NCBI GenBank assembly: GCA_948474755.1
Contig: CAOLHI010000642.1
Coordinates: 248,001 to 312,000 of the forward strand
Length of the DNA: 64,000 nucleotides
DNA from: Ctenosaura bakeri
Lineage: Eukaryota; Chordata; Lepidosauria; Squamata; Iguanidae
Reading direction: 5' to 3'
This document shows positions 31,894-43,330 of this stretch, piece by piece (within the stretch, counting starts at the first letter, position 1; each line of letters opens with the position of its first letter). The position numbers were made by a program, and so were the translations under genes. The notes under the pieces are model-generated. The model did no database searches. It had not been told where the DNA came from and saw only the letters and a program-made list of their open reading frames with translations.

Positions 31894-32640
31894 AAATCAC
31901 TGATTCCTGCAATCTTCAATAGAGTCTGAATCACTGACAAACCAAAACTCCAGTCTCCTGGACCTATTATTTACCTTTATTTATATCACATGTTTGTCTC
32001 CAGAATCAGAAATCAAGATAGCTTGAGCCCTGCTGGCTCATGGTGTCTGGGAACTGTATTTCTAATCATCATCATCACCACCAGCATCATCCTCTTCCCA
32101 GCCTTTGCGCCATTTCCTCCTGTATTTTCAATCAATCAATCAATATTAGCCCTTCTCCAAAGTGTGGCAGGGAGAAGTTTACTGAAATTCTAAACTTTAT
32201 GAACTAAGCAGGCTGTAATCATTTCTATTTTCAAACTTTAGCAGACAAGTCCAAGCAAGGCTTCCCTCCCATGCACTGTGAAGAGATCAACAACTCAGCG
32301 ACTGGCCCCAAAGAGATGACTTTGGCTAACTCTGTATGGCAGCAATATTAGAAGCACAGATGAATTTCTCACTAGGGCCATGAACAAATTGCCAAGGTTG
32401 CTGAAAGCACTGGTGAGCCATTTCTAAAGAATCTGCAACATCTTCTTTGCTTTTAAGATACTTTTTTTCCTGTTCAGAAAAACAACCAGCTGCCTATCAG
32501 TGCTCCAACTCCCCATATGGCCTAGGTCAAGGCTGAAGATGGGGAAGGTAATCCAGGATAATACTTAGCTGGGTTGTTGTGTGAAACACGCCCCAGAGAA
32601 ATACTGCTGCAGAGTCTGAGAACGCTACAGAACGTGGAAA
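31894..32640. other. Unassigned sequence
   Basis: No gene or recognised repeat is visible, apart from an (AATC)n run near 32129-32144. Confidence 0.3.
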
Positions 32641-32644
32641 TGCT

Positions 32645-32800
32645 GAAATGCATAAATTCCCCTACAGAAGCAGTTTTTGTCTGATTTGGAACACCCACAC
32701 TGAGTTCAAGGTTGCAGAAGTGAAGTTCTATGGCATACCGATGTGCATTGTACATGTACATGCATTCTGCAGACATGCAGACTACATTGTTACTACACCT
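32645..32800. repeat. Repeat family F (TGCA-rich), copy
   Basis: GCATAAATTCCCCTACAGAA, AAGGTTGCAGAAG and GTGCATTGTACATGTACATG match the copy at 34.5 kb in order. Confidence 0.5.
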
Positions 32801-33649
32801 TACATCCCCCATCCTGCAGGATGGCATAATTAGCAAGAAATATAACCTTAAAAAACTGAATACTTATGACTGTAAAAGCATTTGGAAGCAGGGCACTGGC
32901 TGAAAGCGTGGGTTAGATCAGGATAACCTCAGCATGGCCAGGTCATAAGTTCAGGAGGGTTAGATGGAAACCCTGACGTTAATGGGTTTAGGAAGATCGC
33001 CCAACCTCCAAATACAATAGACAATGAAACTGTCTAGGTGAAGCACGAAAGCACCCCTGCTGTGTGCATTTCCTACAGAGACCTTTCCCATTCAGCTTAC
33101 CCAACCATTAAGAGGTTTTCAGGACTTCCATAGATAATTTGTTACCTACAGTTAAGACAATCAGCTCATTCTGGACCCCTTTTGTTTATGCTGCCAGAGA
33201 GCCATTAATTCAGGGTAGGAAAAGAGTATTTAAACCCTAGCTCCAACCCCAACAATTTGTAATATTTTGGACATAGTAATAACACGTGGACATGCATTGT
33301 ATGTTACCTGTGATTGCCCATGCACATTCATGTCTTGGTTCAGTCGCTGACTGCTGCCATTCAACACAAAGATAGCATAGCATAGTTCATATGTAACTCT
33401 GCAGGCAGAGTGACACTATACAACCCCACTGTAGGATCCTGGCCAATACCATTTCAGTCTACCATTCCTTCAATCCTTCTCCAAGTCTAGCTGGTGAGAA
33501 ACTAAGTTCTCCAAGCTGTGAAATAAAAATTCTTGAATGAGCCACACTTATAATGGTGGGATAGAAATGGAAACAACAAGAATGCCACTACTGTAAAAGA
33601 TCATATGGCATAATTCAATTAGTAAGGAGTTCGAATTTCAATGGCAGGG
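32801..33649. other. Mostly unassigned; partial family F match at 33280-33420
   Basis: GATAGCATAGCATAG and CTCTGCAGGCAGAGTGAC resemble the 8.9-kb F copy. The remaining sequence is unrecognised. Confidence 0.3.
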
Positions 33650-34290
33650 TATGCTGAATGTGAGCCAACAGTGCAATGCAGCAGCTAAAAACCAAATGTG
33701 ATTCTGGTCTGCATCAATAGGAGTATAGTGTCTAAGGTAAAAAAAAAATCATAGTACCACTCTGTTCTGCTTTGGTTAGACCCAATATGGAATCTTGTGT
33801 CCAGTTTTGGGCACCACAGTTCAAGAAGGATATTGATAAGCTGGATTGTATCCAAAGTAGACTGACCAAAATGATAAAAAGTCTGGAAACCATGAAGCCC
33901 TATGATAAGCAGCTAAGGGAGCTTAGGTATGTTTAATCTGGAGAAGAGAAGATTAAAAGGTGATGTGATAGCTATGTTTAAATATTTAAAAGGATGTCAT
34001 AGGTTTTCTAATGGTTCAGAGACTAGGACAAAGAGCAATAGCCCCAAACTCCAAGAAAAGAGATTCCATCTAAACATTAGATAGAACTTCCTGATGGTAA
34101 GAGCATTTCAACAGTGGAATATTCTGCCTGGGGATGTGGTGGAATCTCCTTCTTTGCAAGTTTTTAAACAGTGTTTGGATGGCCATCTGTCAGGAATGCT
34201 TTGATGATGTATTCCTGCATGGCACAGAGGCTTGGACTGGATGGCCCTTGAGATCTCTTCCAATCCTATAAGTCTATGATTCTATGATTC
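33650..34290 (+). mobile_element. CR1 LINE, old 3' fragment
   Basis: Diverged plus-strand CR1 from the QQCNAAAK region (GAGCCAACAGTGCAATGCAG) to the 3' octamers TATGATTCTATGATTC. Confidence 0.85.
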
Positions 34291-34379
34291 ATGAAATGTC
34301 CATAAAGATCTTTAACGTGTCACAGTGCTTGGGGTTACTGGAGTTGAAGAACTGGGGACCTGCATTACTTGTCACTAGA

Positions 34380-34500
34380 AGCTTTGGGAAAGATCAGGGG
34401 TTCTACAACTCCCAGTCTCCTTCAGCCGGTATGGCCAGTTAGTGCTGATGCTGGCTTGAGGATTCTGGGTGCTGTAATGCCCAAAACTGTTGGCTGGCAT
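34380..34500. repeat. Short imperfect inverted repeat
   Basis: TTCTACAACTCCCAGTCTCC, with a following GAGGATTCTGGGTGCTGTA, forms an imperfect inverted pair. Such hairpins recur in reptile genomes, but the family is not identified. Confidence 0.35.
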
Positions 34501-34514
34501 CTTAGTAGTGACTT

Positions 34515-34760
34515 AAGCCTGCATAAGTTCCCCTACAGAAACAGCCAGACATTTTGCCTGACACACAATTGTTGTATCCAGTTGAAGGCTGAGGAAGCTG
34601 AAGCATTTGGTGACTCTGCACATTGTATATGGAGAGATGCATCGTGCATTGCATCTACAGATGTGCACTGAGCATTGCAAGCATGCACTATGCATTTCTT
34701 TGCACATTCAGTTTACAGAGAGTTGCAATTCTCTAATCATTGTACAACTCCATGAATGTA
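34515..34760. repeat. Repeat family F (TGCA-rich), best copy
   Basis: GCATAAGTTCCCCTACAGAA is followed by AGTTGAAGGCTGAGGAAGC and many TGCA words (GATGCATCGTGCATTGCATC, GTGCACTGAGCATTGCAAGC). It matches 32.65 kb in order. Confidence 0.5.
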
Positions 34761-35523
34761 AATTTGGACACCCCCAAATGTTATACACTTACTTGGGAAG
34801 TAAATTCCACAGTGGAGCTAAGACATGAGAAGACTTCCCCCTGTGAATGTTTCATATGTTTTCTCTCTCCTGTCCCCGCTAAGCTCCAGTTTCAAATATG
34901 AGAAGTTCTGCCGTTAATTACAAAACTGGAGCATGCACACGTTATAATAGCTTTGAGTCCCTCTTGTATTTTGCATTGTTGCTGGTTTTACAACAACCAC
35001 CCTGGATGTACAGTGCATTGAAAGGTGGGGTATAAATGCACAAAAGATTATAGGTCGAGCAAAGAGGAAACCTGGAAGCATCTCCTGTGTGGTGGGGTCC
35101 ATGGCTTGCACACAGATGGTTGCAAGGAGGGTGTTTGGAATAACCAAGGATGTTAATCTTCCCTGCAGAGGAAGATGTTTCTCAGACAACTGTGTGTGTG
35201 TGTTGTGAGGGACAGATGTGGTCCAGTACCACTGGCTCCCTTATCAAGAGAGGAAGAAGAAGAGGTTTGTGGAAGGAAGTGAAGTCGATCCTGAGAGTAT
35301 CCTTTGTGGGCAAAGGTGAAGCAAGAGAGCACACAAGACCAAGGCCCCTTCCGCTCCACCCTCCCAACCCGCCACAGGGATGGGAGAAAGATGGGACCAC
35401 GATGACGCGTATGCACAGTGTCATCGCAGTCCAGTCCTTCTCCTGTCCCCAGGTGGTGCGAACATCTCGCAACTCATGGATGGGTTTTCCTTGTCAATGA
35501 TTGGCAATTGTGCCACCATCCTA
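34761..35523. other. Mostly unassigned sequence
   Basis: An L2-type plus-strand tail (AAAGGTGGGGTATAAATGC) lies near 35020. The block at 35340-35460 weakly resembles family C inside sequence (ACAGTGTCATCGCAGTCC). No gene is visible. Confidence 0.3.
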
Positions 35524-35707
35524 GGCCATTTCCGCACTACACTCTTACAGCACGATTATTCCAAGTTCAACATCCTATGGAATCCTGGGGTTTGCAGTTT
35601 AGGGAGGGGCTGGCCAACCAGCCCCTCCCTAAACTGCAAACCCCAGGATTCCATAGGATGTTGAACGTGGAATAATTGCGCTGTAAGAGTGTAGTGTGGA
35701 AATGGCC
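35524..35707. mobile_element. Family A MITE, near-perfect palindrome, TSD CTA
   Basis: The 184-bp element runs GGCCATTTCCGCACTACACT to GTGTAGTGTGGAAATGGCC. Its arms pair along almost all their length around GGGGCTGGCCAACCAGCCCC. CTA flanks both ends (35521-35523 and 35708-35710). Confidence 0.93.
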
Positions 35708-35710
35708 CTA

Positions 35711-37016
35711 CTGGGAGCCTGCAGTTACCTCCCTGAAGAGGCCTTGGAAGTGCAGTGGCTGCACTTCCTGCCCCAGCACAGCCTGGGACAGTACCTGGAT
35801 GTGCTGTGGCAGGAAAAGGCTGGGCCATCGTGCTTCCTTCTACAGCGAGTGAGCCAGTGCAGAGGGGAGTGTCCATACTCCCATCCCGGCAAAGCTGCTG
35901 CTGGGACAATGCTGGGATGGCTGTGGACTCAGGTGAAGGGAAAGGGCCAAAGAGAGAACAGAAGAGGGAATCTTAACTACCTATCTTTATCTCTACTGAC
36001 CTCTGGAGGTGCTGTGATTACTTGTGAAAGCATGGAAGCACATTTCTCCAATTCAGATACTAGGCTGAGCCCCAACAACAGGCTCTCGGCATGCAAGACA
36101 ATGTTCGCCTTGTGGAATCTGAGCAATCCTGTCCAGAGGAGTCACACCTTGAAAGGCCACTGGCTTCAGATGATGGCTTCGTCCCTGAAGCTGTGCAGCT
36201 AGTGACAGACTGAGCCGGTGAGGAACTTCAACAAAATGGGATGCCACCTCAGCCAGAATTGGGGGAGGAGATATCACCACCCTTTGCAGCACATCAGCCG
36301 GAACAGGAGCAGGATTGAAGGAGACAATGCCTCTTTCGGGGATATAAATGAGAAACACTGACCAATCAGCCACCAGTTGTCCCAAGGCTAGGCAGCTATA
36401 CATCCCCAGCAACTGCTGGGAGTCTTTGCAATTTGTAACTGTTCATACAACTAGGATTTCTTTACTCTTTGGGCTCTTGGGTTTATTTTGAATTCTTAGC
36501 CTCTGTACTGGCTTACATTGTACATCTTTTTGTTTTTCCCTTTTGGCTTTAATTATCATGATAGCTGGATTCTTGTGACAGATTCCAGAATGGCTAAAAC
36601 TTTGCTACCACACCTTCCTTCATCTCAGCTTAACTTTGTCGATTACCTGGGTATGACCTGGGCTGGCTTGACTCACCAGTGACAGTTTCCCTTATTATAC
36701 CCTGCCTTCCCAGCACTTGTTGCCCCCACCCCAAATTTTTCACAGAGGAAAACCAGGACACATGTGCCCAAGCAACATCAGAGTGTGGTCTAGGTGGCCA
36801 AAGTTGTTCATGAGGAAGGACACACAAGTCAGGATAGGCTGCAGCAAAGTGCTTTTGCCTGAGTCTAAGGGGAAGGGCAAGATAGTACTCCCTTGTCTCT
36901 TCTCCCACCCTCCTGAGTGAATTGAGTGCAAACTACTTTTGTACTTTGAACTCAGTTGGCAGCCATTAACGTAAGCTGAGGACAAAGGAAGAAGGGAGGA
37001 GGAGAGATAAACTGAG
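35711..37016. other. Unassigned, with a TATA-bearing block
   Basis: No confident gene is visible. The block at 35990-36620 contains GATATAAATG followed by ACCAATCAGCC and a late TTTATT-rich stretch. It could be part of an old LTR retroelement, but no boundaries or homology are clear. Confidence 0.25.
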
Positions 37017-37127
37017 TCCATTTCTGCACTAGACTGTTATAGCGCTATTATTCCACTTGCAACATCCTATGGAATCCTGGGGTTTGCAGTTTAAAGAGGG
37101 GCATTTAGAATTCTCAGCTAGAGAGCT
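37017..37127. mobile_element. Family A MITE, left half only
   Basis: CCATTTCTGCACTAGACTGT through GGGGCATTTAGAATTCTCAG. The right half is missing. Confidence 0.75.
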
Positions 37128-37187
37128 AAGTTGTTTGGATTGATTTTACTTGTACACTCCCTATCCCTCCCATGATCTCTTGATAAA

Positions 37188-37328
37188 GGCCATTTCCGCA
37201 TTAGCCTGTTATAGCACTATGATTCCACTTTCAGCTGGCCGGTCCCTCCCGAAACTGCAACCCCCAGGATTCCATAGGATGTTGCGAGTGGAATAATAGC
37301 GCTATAACAGTCTAGTGCAGAAATGGCC
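37188..37328. mobile_element. Family A MITE, short
   Basis: GGCCATTTCCGCATTAGCCT to TAGTGCAGAAATGGCC, 141 bp, lacking part of the left inner arm. Confidence 0.85.
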
Positions 37329-37509
37329 TGGGACATTTTAAAAGCAGTTGAAAAAATGGAATAACAGAAGATTAATCAGGACTGTCCCTGCAAAATCAAA
37401 ACAGTTGGAGGGTCAGGCTGGGAAAAGCCCCAAGAGGCAAGGTCTGCTAGACTAGGCAGCACTGGGTGAGATCAAATGGTATCCAGAGCTATGAGGAGGC
37501 AGCTTCCCA

Positions 37510-37912
37510 AAGGCATATCTAGGGTAGGGCAAGTAGAGTACCTGCCCTGGGTACCCATGCCAGGGGCACCAAAAAGCCATGCCAGGAGTGGCACAGGAGG
37601 AAGAGGAGGAAGCAGCCCTGGAGGTCGGGGCACAACTTCCATGCTTGTCCTAAACACTGGAGCCCTAGTGGGGCAGTGGTTAAATGCCAGTACTGCAAGC
37701 CACAAGGTTGTGAGTTCGATCCTGCCCGGCTCCAAGGTTGACTCAGCCTTCCATCCTTTCGCAGGTCGGTAAAATGAGTACCCAGCTTGTTGGGGGCGTG
37801 CACAGAAATGTTTCGAAAATACATGCTATTTGTAAGTTGTTCGCCGCCTCGATCCATATGGAGAGGCGGGATACAAATAAATAAATAAAAAAATTATGCT
37901 AGATATGCCTCT
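37510..37912. mobile_element. Unclassified TIR element split by a SINE
   Basis: The left end has GGCATATCTAGGGTA and the right end has TGCTAGATATGCC, an inverted terminal pair. A SINE of family S lies inside. Confidence 0.5.
37661..37893 (+). mobile_element. tRNA-derived SINE, family S
   Basis: The head GGGGCAGTGGTTAAATGCC has B-box GTGAGTTCGATCC. The body is CAGGTCGGTAAAATGAGTAC and the tail GGCGGGATACAAATAAATAA. It is nearly identical to the 48.8-kb copy. Confidence 0.9.
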
Positions 37913-38159
37913 GCAGGTTCTTGTGTCCTGAGCTTAGTTTTTGCCACAGTTCCCATTCACTCCGAACAAGCTTGTGCAAGAGGCATTCCCATAGGGGACC
38001 AGGTGCTGCAAAGATCAGGGTGGGGGCAACTGGTGAACTATGCAGGGTGTAGTTTGTGAAGTGGGTTGACATCCTGCATGGCAGCTACAGAGTCAAAATG
38101 CAGAGGTACAGATCCATATTTCCAATCTCTTAGGTCATTCACAACTATGTTTACGGCAT

Positions 38160-38500
38160 CCCACCTGAACATTAGGAAGGACTTCCTGATGGCATGAACA
38201 GTTTGATAATGAAATGCACTGCCTAAGAGTATGAGAGTCTCCTTCTCTGGAAGTTTTTAACCAGAGTCTGAACAGCCGTCTCTCTGGAGTGCTTTGATGG
38301 CAAAATGAGGTTGGACTGGATGCGCCTTGTGGACTCTTCCAACTCTATCATTCTGTGATTCTACAATTCCTTCACCCAATGTCTTTAAACAGAGACTGAA
38401 TGGCCATCTCTCAGGAATAATTTAGTTATATATTCCTGCATGGCTAGGGTTTGGATTCAAGGGCTGTCCCAGTTCCTTCCAGCCCTATGGTTCTTGGATC
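38160..38500 (+). mobile_element. Two old CR1 3' fragments in tandem
   Basis: The first is about 38160-38365 (CACCTGAACATTAGGAAGGA to CTGTGATTCTACAATTC). The second is about 38375-38500 (GTCTTTAAACAGAGACTGAA to CCTATGGTTCTTGG). Both are degraded. Confidence 0.7.
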
Positions 38501-38817
38501 ATGGAAGCTTCTGTACCAGCAGCTCCAAGGAAAGTCCAAAAATGCAAATGGCTGGGTTGGCCTACGCTTATAAGAAGCCATTTCTACTTACTTTTATGTC
38601 TGCAGGCCTTTTATACAGCCAAAATATCATGCCCAGTCAAGGCCAAGTCTTCCCAAAATATTTTGGATTACAACTGGGATCCCTCGTCCCAAGATGTTGC
38701 CCGACATCCTACACCAGCGTTGTCCATGCTTTTGCAGGTAGCAAATTCATCTGTTTTCCTTTTCCTTTTATTTGATTACAAAAAAAAAAAAGAGAGAGAA
38801 ACCCTTGTTCTTGTTTT
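38501..38817. other. Unassigned sequence
   Basis: No recognised feature is visible before an A-rich run (38778-38790). Confidence 0.3.
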
Positions 38818-38819
38818 TC

Positions 38820-39697
38820 ATAGAATCATAGAATCATAGAAATGTAGAGTTGGAAGAGACCCCAGGGGCCATCCAGTCCAACCCCCTGCCATGCAGGAAC
38901 ACCCTCAAAGCACTCCCAACAGATGGCCATCCAGCCTCTGCTGAAAAACTTCCAAAGAACGAGACTCCACCACAGTCCATTGAGGCAGCAGATTCCACGG
39001 CCGGACAGCCCTGACTGTCAGGAAGTTCTTCCTGAGGTTCAGGTGGAATCTTCTTTCCTGCAGCTTGAATCCATTGCTCCTTGTCTTGGTCTCTGGAGCA
39101 GCAGAAAACAAGCCCCCTCCTTCCTCTACATGGCATCCCTTCAAATATTTAAACATGGCTATCATGTCCCCTCTTAATCCTCTCTTCTGCAGACTAAACA
39201 TACCCAGCTCTCTAAGTCTATCCTCCTAGGGCTTCATGGCTTCCAGGCTTCTCACCATTTTGGTCGCCCTCCTCTGGACTTGCTCCAGCTTGTCAATATC
39301 CTTCTTGAATTGGGGCGCCCAGAACTGGACGCAGTATTCAAGATGGGGTCTAACCAAAGCAGAGTAGAGTGGTACCAGTACCTCCCTCGATCTAGACACC
39401 ATACTCCTATTGATGCACCCAAGGATTGCATTGGCTTTCTTGGCTGCCGCATCACACTGCTGACTCGTGTTCAGCTTGTGGTCCATGAAGACTCCTAGAT
39501 CCCTTTCACATGTACTGCTATCCAGCCACGTGTCCCCCATCCTATATTTGTGGATTCCATTTTTTCTACCCAAGTGTAGGACCTTACACTTCTCTCTGTT
39601 GAATTTCATTTTGTTAGCTTTGGCCCAGCTCTCCAACCTATCCAGGTCATTTTGAATTTTGATCCTGTCCTCTGGCGTATTAGCAACCCCTCCCAAT
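38820..39697 (-). mobile_element. CR1 LINE 3' fragment
   Basis: The minus-strand 3' octamers (CATAGAATCATAGAATCATAG) are at 38820-38841. The ORF2 C-terminal region extends to [19 protein letters not shown], truncated at 39697 just after the FADD motif position. The coding frames at 38905-39201 and 39226-39697 are separated by a frameshift and stop near 39210-39240. Confidence 0.9.
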
Positions 39698-39846
39698 TTT
39701 ATGAAGAAATGTTCAAATTTTGTGACTTTTAGCAACTTAAATAAATAAATGACGTCCTCATCAGAGAAATAAATGCAACAAAAGTACACCTTCCTGGATA
39801 AAGTTATGAAAACAGGCCAAAATGGCCTGCAGTGCTCTCTCCTCCC

Positions 39847-39981
39847 CAGCAGGTGGCAGTACCTCCCACGGTCCTCCTTTTCCCTCCTGTCTTTCTGGAG
39901 GTCACAAGAAGAGCTCTGCCAGGAACCAGCTGCTTGGGAAGGGGGTGAGTCAAGTGAGAACTGCTGCCACCTGCTGGGGAG
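39847..39981. promoter_or_regulatory. Inverted pair of CTCF-like motifs (candidate)
   Basis: CCCCAGCAGGTGGCAG near 39847-39863 and its inverse CTGCCACCTGCTGGGG near 39964-39980 face each other about 100 bp apart. The core resembles the CTCF consensus (CCA/CAG-AGGTGGCAG) and contains E-boxes. Binding is unknown, and they could instead be the arms of a short foldback repeat. Confidence 0.35.
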
Positions 39982-40035
39982 AGGAGGGTGTTGCCAGCAT
40001 CTTCAGCCTGCTGCTACAGTTTTATCCTGAAGCCC

Positions 40036-40216
40036 GGACTATTTCCGCACTGGACTGTTATAGCGCGATGATTCCACTTGCAACATCCTCTGGAATCCTG
40101 GGGTTTGCAGTTTCGGGAGGGGCCAGCCGGCCCCTCCTAAAACTGCAAAGCCCAGGATTCCAGAGGAAGTTGAAAGTGGAATCATCGCGCTATAACAGTC
40201 CAGTGCGGAAATGGCC
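40036..40216. mobile_element. Family A MITE, palindrome
   Basis: GGACTATTTCCGCACTGGAC to CCAGTGCGGAAATGGCC, with a GGGGCCAGCCGGCCCC centre. Arm identity is high. Confidence 0.88.
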
Positions 40217-40594
40217 CTGGAAGGGAGAGAGCTGAAGCCTACACTAGGCTCTGCTGCTCTGTGGGTGGCCATCGAAGGAGTCATTCTCTTGCAGCTGGTC
40301 TATTTTGCAAGGAGAGTCTGAAGACAAAATGCCACTGTGGGCTCCTCAAAGGAAATAAATATCTCTTGGTCATTTTCCTTGTTCCTCCCACTTCCAACTG
40401 ACCCCACCACACATAACCCTCACCAGGAGTCCCTTCAAGCTTCTTTCTCCAACCCAAAAAGCATTTTTCCTTTACTTCACAGAGCCTGCATTAGTTTTCA
40501 GCATTCTGTTGATTGCTTCTTGTTGGTGTCTTCTCTAGGGTCCCCCTAGAGAAGTGGTTGGGCAATTTGGTCAGATGCCTACCCTCCCTATTGA
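40217..40594. other. Unassigned sequence
   Basis: No gene or recognised repeat is visible. Confidence 0.3.
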
Positions 40595-40790
40595 TTTCAA
40601 GGTTGCAGAAGCACAATTGTGCATGCGGTGCCCCTTCACATGGAGCAGCACATGGGCATAAGATGTGCATTTGGTTTCAGATTCAGGCGGTGCGTTCAGT
40701 TGCGCAATCTTGCAATCCAAATATAAGGCAATCTTAGCACAATGGATGTGAAATCCATGTGCAAAGACTGAAGCGACATGACTCTGGTGT
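40595..40790. repeat. Repeat family F (TGCA-rich), diverged copy
   Basis: AAGGTTGCAGAAGCACAATT, TGTGCATGCGG and AGATGTGCATTTGG echo the 32.7-kb copy. Confidence 0.35.
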
Positions 40791-40896
40791 AAGCCCTCTG
40801 CCACAATCTTCCTCTTGAGCAACTGGAGTGGTTGTGGACGTTCTGTGTGATGTGGTGATAGGTTAACCAATGAAAGCCATTTCTTGCCCTCTTATA

Positions 40897-41103
40897 GGCC
40901 ATTTCCACACTAGCCTGTTATAGCGCTATTATTCCACTTTCAACATCGGATGGAATCCTGGGGTTTGCAGTTTAGGGAGGGGCCTCGAAGGCCATCCTCC
41001 AAAGCCATCCTCCAAGGCCCCTCCTTAAACCGCAAACCCCAGGATTCCATAGGACGTTGAAAGTGGAATAATAGCACTATAACAGGCTAGTGCGGAAATG
41101 GCC
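40897..41103. mobile_element. Family A MITE, TSD ATA
   Basis: GGCCATTTCCACACTAGCCT to CTAGTGCGGAAATGGCC, with ATA on both sides (40894-40896 and 41104-41106). The centre carries a small duplication of GCCATCCTCCAA. Confidence 0.92.
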
Positions 41104-41106
41104 ATA

Positions 41107-41227
41107 GAGAAGGTTTCAGGAACATAATACCTTCTGTTGCCAGCATTGAGTTTTTTGCCTTCTTCTTATTATTATTATCATTATTATTGAGTTTGGATAA
41201 ATGCACACACATGTGTGTGCATGCTCT

Positions 41228-41260
<33 letters not shown>

Positions 41261-42043
41261 GAACTCCTCACATCCCCAGATGTTTGTGGCACATGACATC
41301 AGTCCTGGGTGGAGCATGCCCTGGGACAAACTAATCTCCATGCAGCATACAGGATGAATCGCTGCTTCACCCATTTTCGGCATTTGAGTAATAAGGCGCA
41401 TTAATAATAGAATCCTCCTGTTGACATCACTCTCTTTTTAACCTCTGGTTGCCAAGGCAGGTTCTAAAATAAGCCCAGCTGTGGCTGCAAAGTCCATTTA
41501 CTCTGGGCTGGTTTGCATTTCACCCAGCGTGCCTTCCCTCTCCTCCTCCTCCTCCTTCCGCCCCACCGGCCGTCCTCCTGCCTTGGGTTCAGCGCTTTGT
41601 TTGTCAGAGTCCTTGTCACAACAGACGGTGCAGAATCCAGCTGTTCTCTCTTTCTCCAGAACCCCCACCACCACCACCAAAAACAAAACAAGGTGGGGGG
41701 GAACACCTCTGGGAGAGAGCAAAAGAGGCTTGGTTACATCTCGTTCTCGTAAATATTAAAAAAGAATCCAGTCCGGGCGAGTCTTTGAGCCTGGGCTGTC
41801 ACACAACACCCATGGCAAGTGTGTCATTGGAAACAGGCATCCCAGCCAGGGGTGCCGGTGCTGGAGGGGGAGAGACAGAGGAGCAAACAGTTGTCCTCAT
41901 CGTGGCCTTCAGGAAGGCCACTGCTGCAGGAGAGGAACACAGCATGTGTAGTGTATCCAGAGCTGTTTCCTTGTCCCTTGCATCTGTGTTTGAATCTGGC
42001 TGGGAGAAAGCATCGAGTGAAGCAAATGGGAGGGGGGGTCCAT
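41107..42043. other. Unassigned, with microsatellites
   Basis: An (ATT)n-like run lies near 41165-41190 and a (CT)n(AC)n run at 41223-41260. The stretch 41290-41470 (TGACATCA, GTTGCCAAGGCAG) has no repeat signature and may be unique. No exon is supported. Confidence 0.3.
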
Positions 42044-42044
42044 G

Positions 42045-42573
42045 TGGTGGAGCAGTATGAGCATTTGGTTACAGCTCTCAAAACCAGGGTTCGAATTTTC
42101 CTTCAGTCATGAAAACACACTGGGTGACCTTGGGCAAGCCTCTGAAGAAGGCAAAAGAAGCCCTCCTCTGAAAAAATCTTGCCAAAAAACCCCAAAAAAA
42201 CATGATAGATGGGGTTTTCGAGGAGGGAGCGGGCTTTTTTCCCGCTGCTCCAGAGATGAGGACAAGGAGCAATGGACTCAAACTACAGGAAAAGAGATTC
42301 CACCTAAACCTCAGGAAGAACTTCCTGACAGTCAGAACTGTGGAACCTGCTGCTGCCTCCATGGAGTGTGGTGGAGTCTCCTCCTCCTTTGGAGGTTTTT
42401 AAGCAGAGGCTGGATGGCCGTCTGTTGGGAATGCCTTGATGGGTGTTCCTGCCTGGCAGAAGGGTTGGACTGGATGGCCCCTGGGGTCTCTTCCAGCTCT
42501 ATGATTCTATGATTCTCCTTATGGTTGCCATAAGCTGGAAATGCCTGGAAAACACTCAACGACAACAACAGCA
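42045..42573 (+). mobile_element. SINE family T split by a CR1
   Basis: The 5' part 42045-42206 (GTGGTGGAGCAGTATGAG, GGGTGACCTTGGGCAAG) and the 3' part 42516-42573 (GGTTGCCATAAGCTGG, CAACGACAACAACAGC) join as in the copy at 48.3 kb. A CR1 lies between them. Confidence 0.75.
42207..42515 (+). mobile_element. CR1 LINE 3' fragment in SINE
   Basis: CGGGCTTTTTTCCCGCTGCT through CTATGATTCTATGATTC. It is a short 5'-truncated copy inserted into the SINE. Confidence 0.85.
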
Positions 42574-42949
42574 ATGCAAATGTTGGGCTGTTTGGCCCAG
42601 CAGATGTATCTTGGGGTTCTTCTGTTCAGGATTTCTTTTCCTCAGTTCTTCCCTGCCTCCCTATTTTACTTTCTCTCTCTTTTGCAAAACCAGTATCTAT
42701 TGGTCTCATATGTTCAGCACACCATTAAGCTCTCCTCTCTCCTGGAAATATTTGGCCACCATCTCACAGTCAAAATGTGGCTTGCTGTACCAGAGACAAC
42801 AAAATATTTCTGGTGGACAGCAAATGCACAAGCTTTGTAATTGGATTTCCTAAAGTATTTAGGAAAAGGAATAGGTTCAGAACTTAACTGAATGAGAATG
42901 GGGGAGGAGAGAGGCTGAGGAAGAAACGAAACGTTTGCAAAACTACAAT

Positions 42950-43143
42950 GGCCATTTCTACACTAGGCTCTTATAGTGCTATTATTCCACTTTCAACATC
43001 CTGTGGAATCCTGGGGTTTGCAATTTAGGGAGGGGCTTTTGAAGATGGCCTTTGAGGCCTCTTGCTAGACTGCAAACCCCAGGATTCCATAGAATGCTAA
43101 AAGTGGAATAATAGCACTATAACAGTCTAGTGTGGAAATGGCC
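42950..43143. mobile_element. Family A MITE, TSD AAT
   Basis: GGCCATTTCTACACTAGGCT to CTAGTGTGGAAATGGCC, with AAT on both sides (42947-42949 and 43144-43146). Confidence 0.9.
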
Positions 43144-43205
43144 AATGTGGGCAAACTCAACTGAAGAAGCCAATGGAATGAGGATGGAGGATGATTGACA
43201 GTATC

Positions 43206-43330
43206 AGTCTAGATCATCCCAGGCCCTGATGTTTCGAGGCCCAAACCTGAAAGCTAGAGATAGACCCAGTGAAATCATTAAGCATTATGCATCAAGCATC
43301 AGCCACATTGCTTACAGCTTGTGAAAGGAA
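43206..43330 (+). repeat. Repeat family G copy
   Basis: GAAATCATTAAGCATTATGC and ATCAGCCACATTGCTTACAG match copies at 7.5 kb (inverted) and 50.9 kb. Confidence 0.45.
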
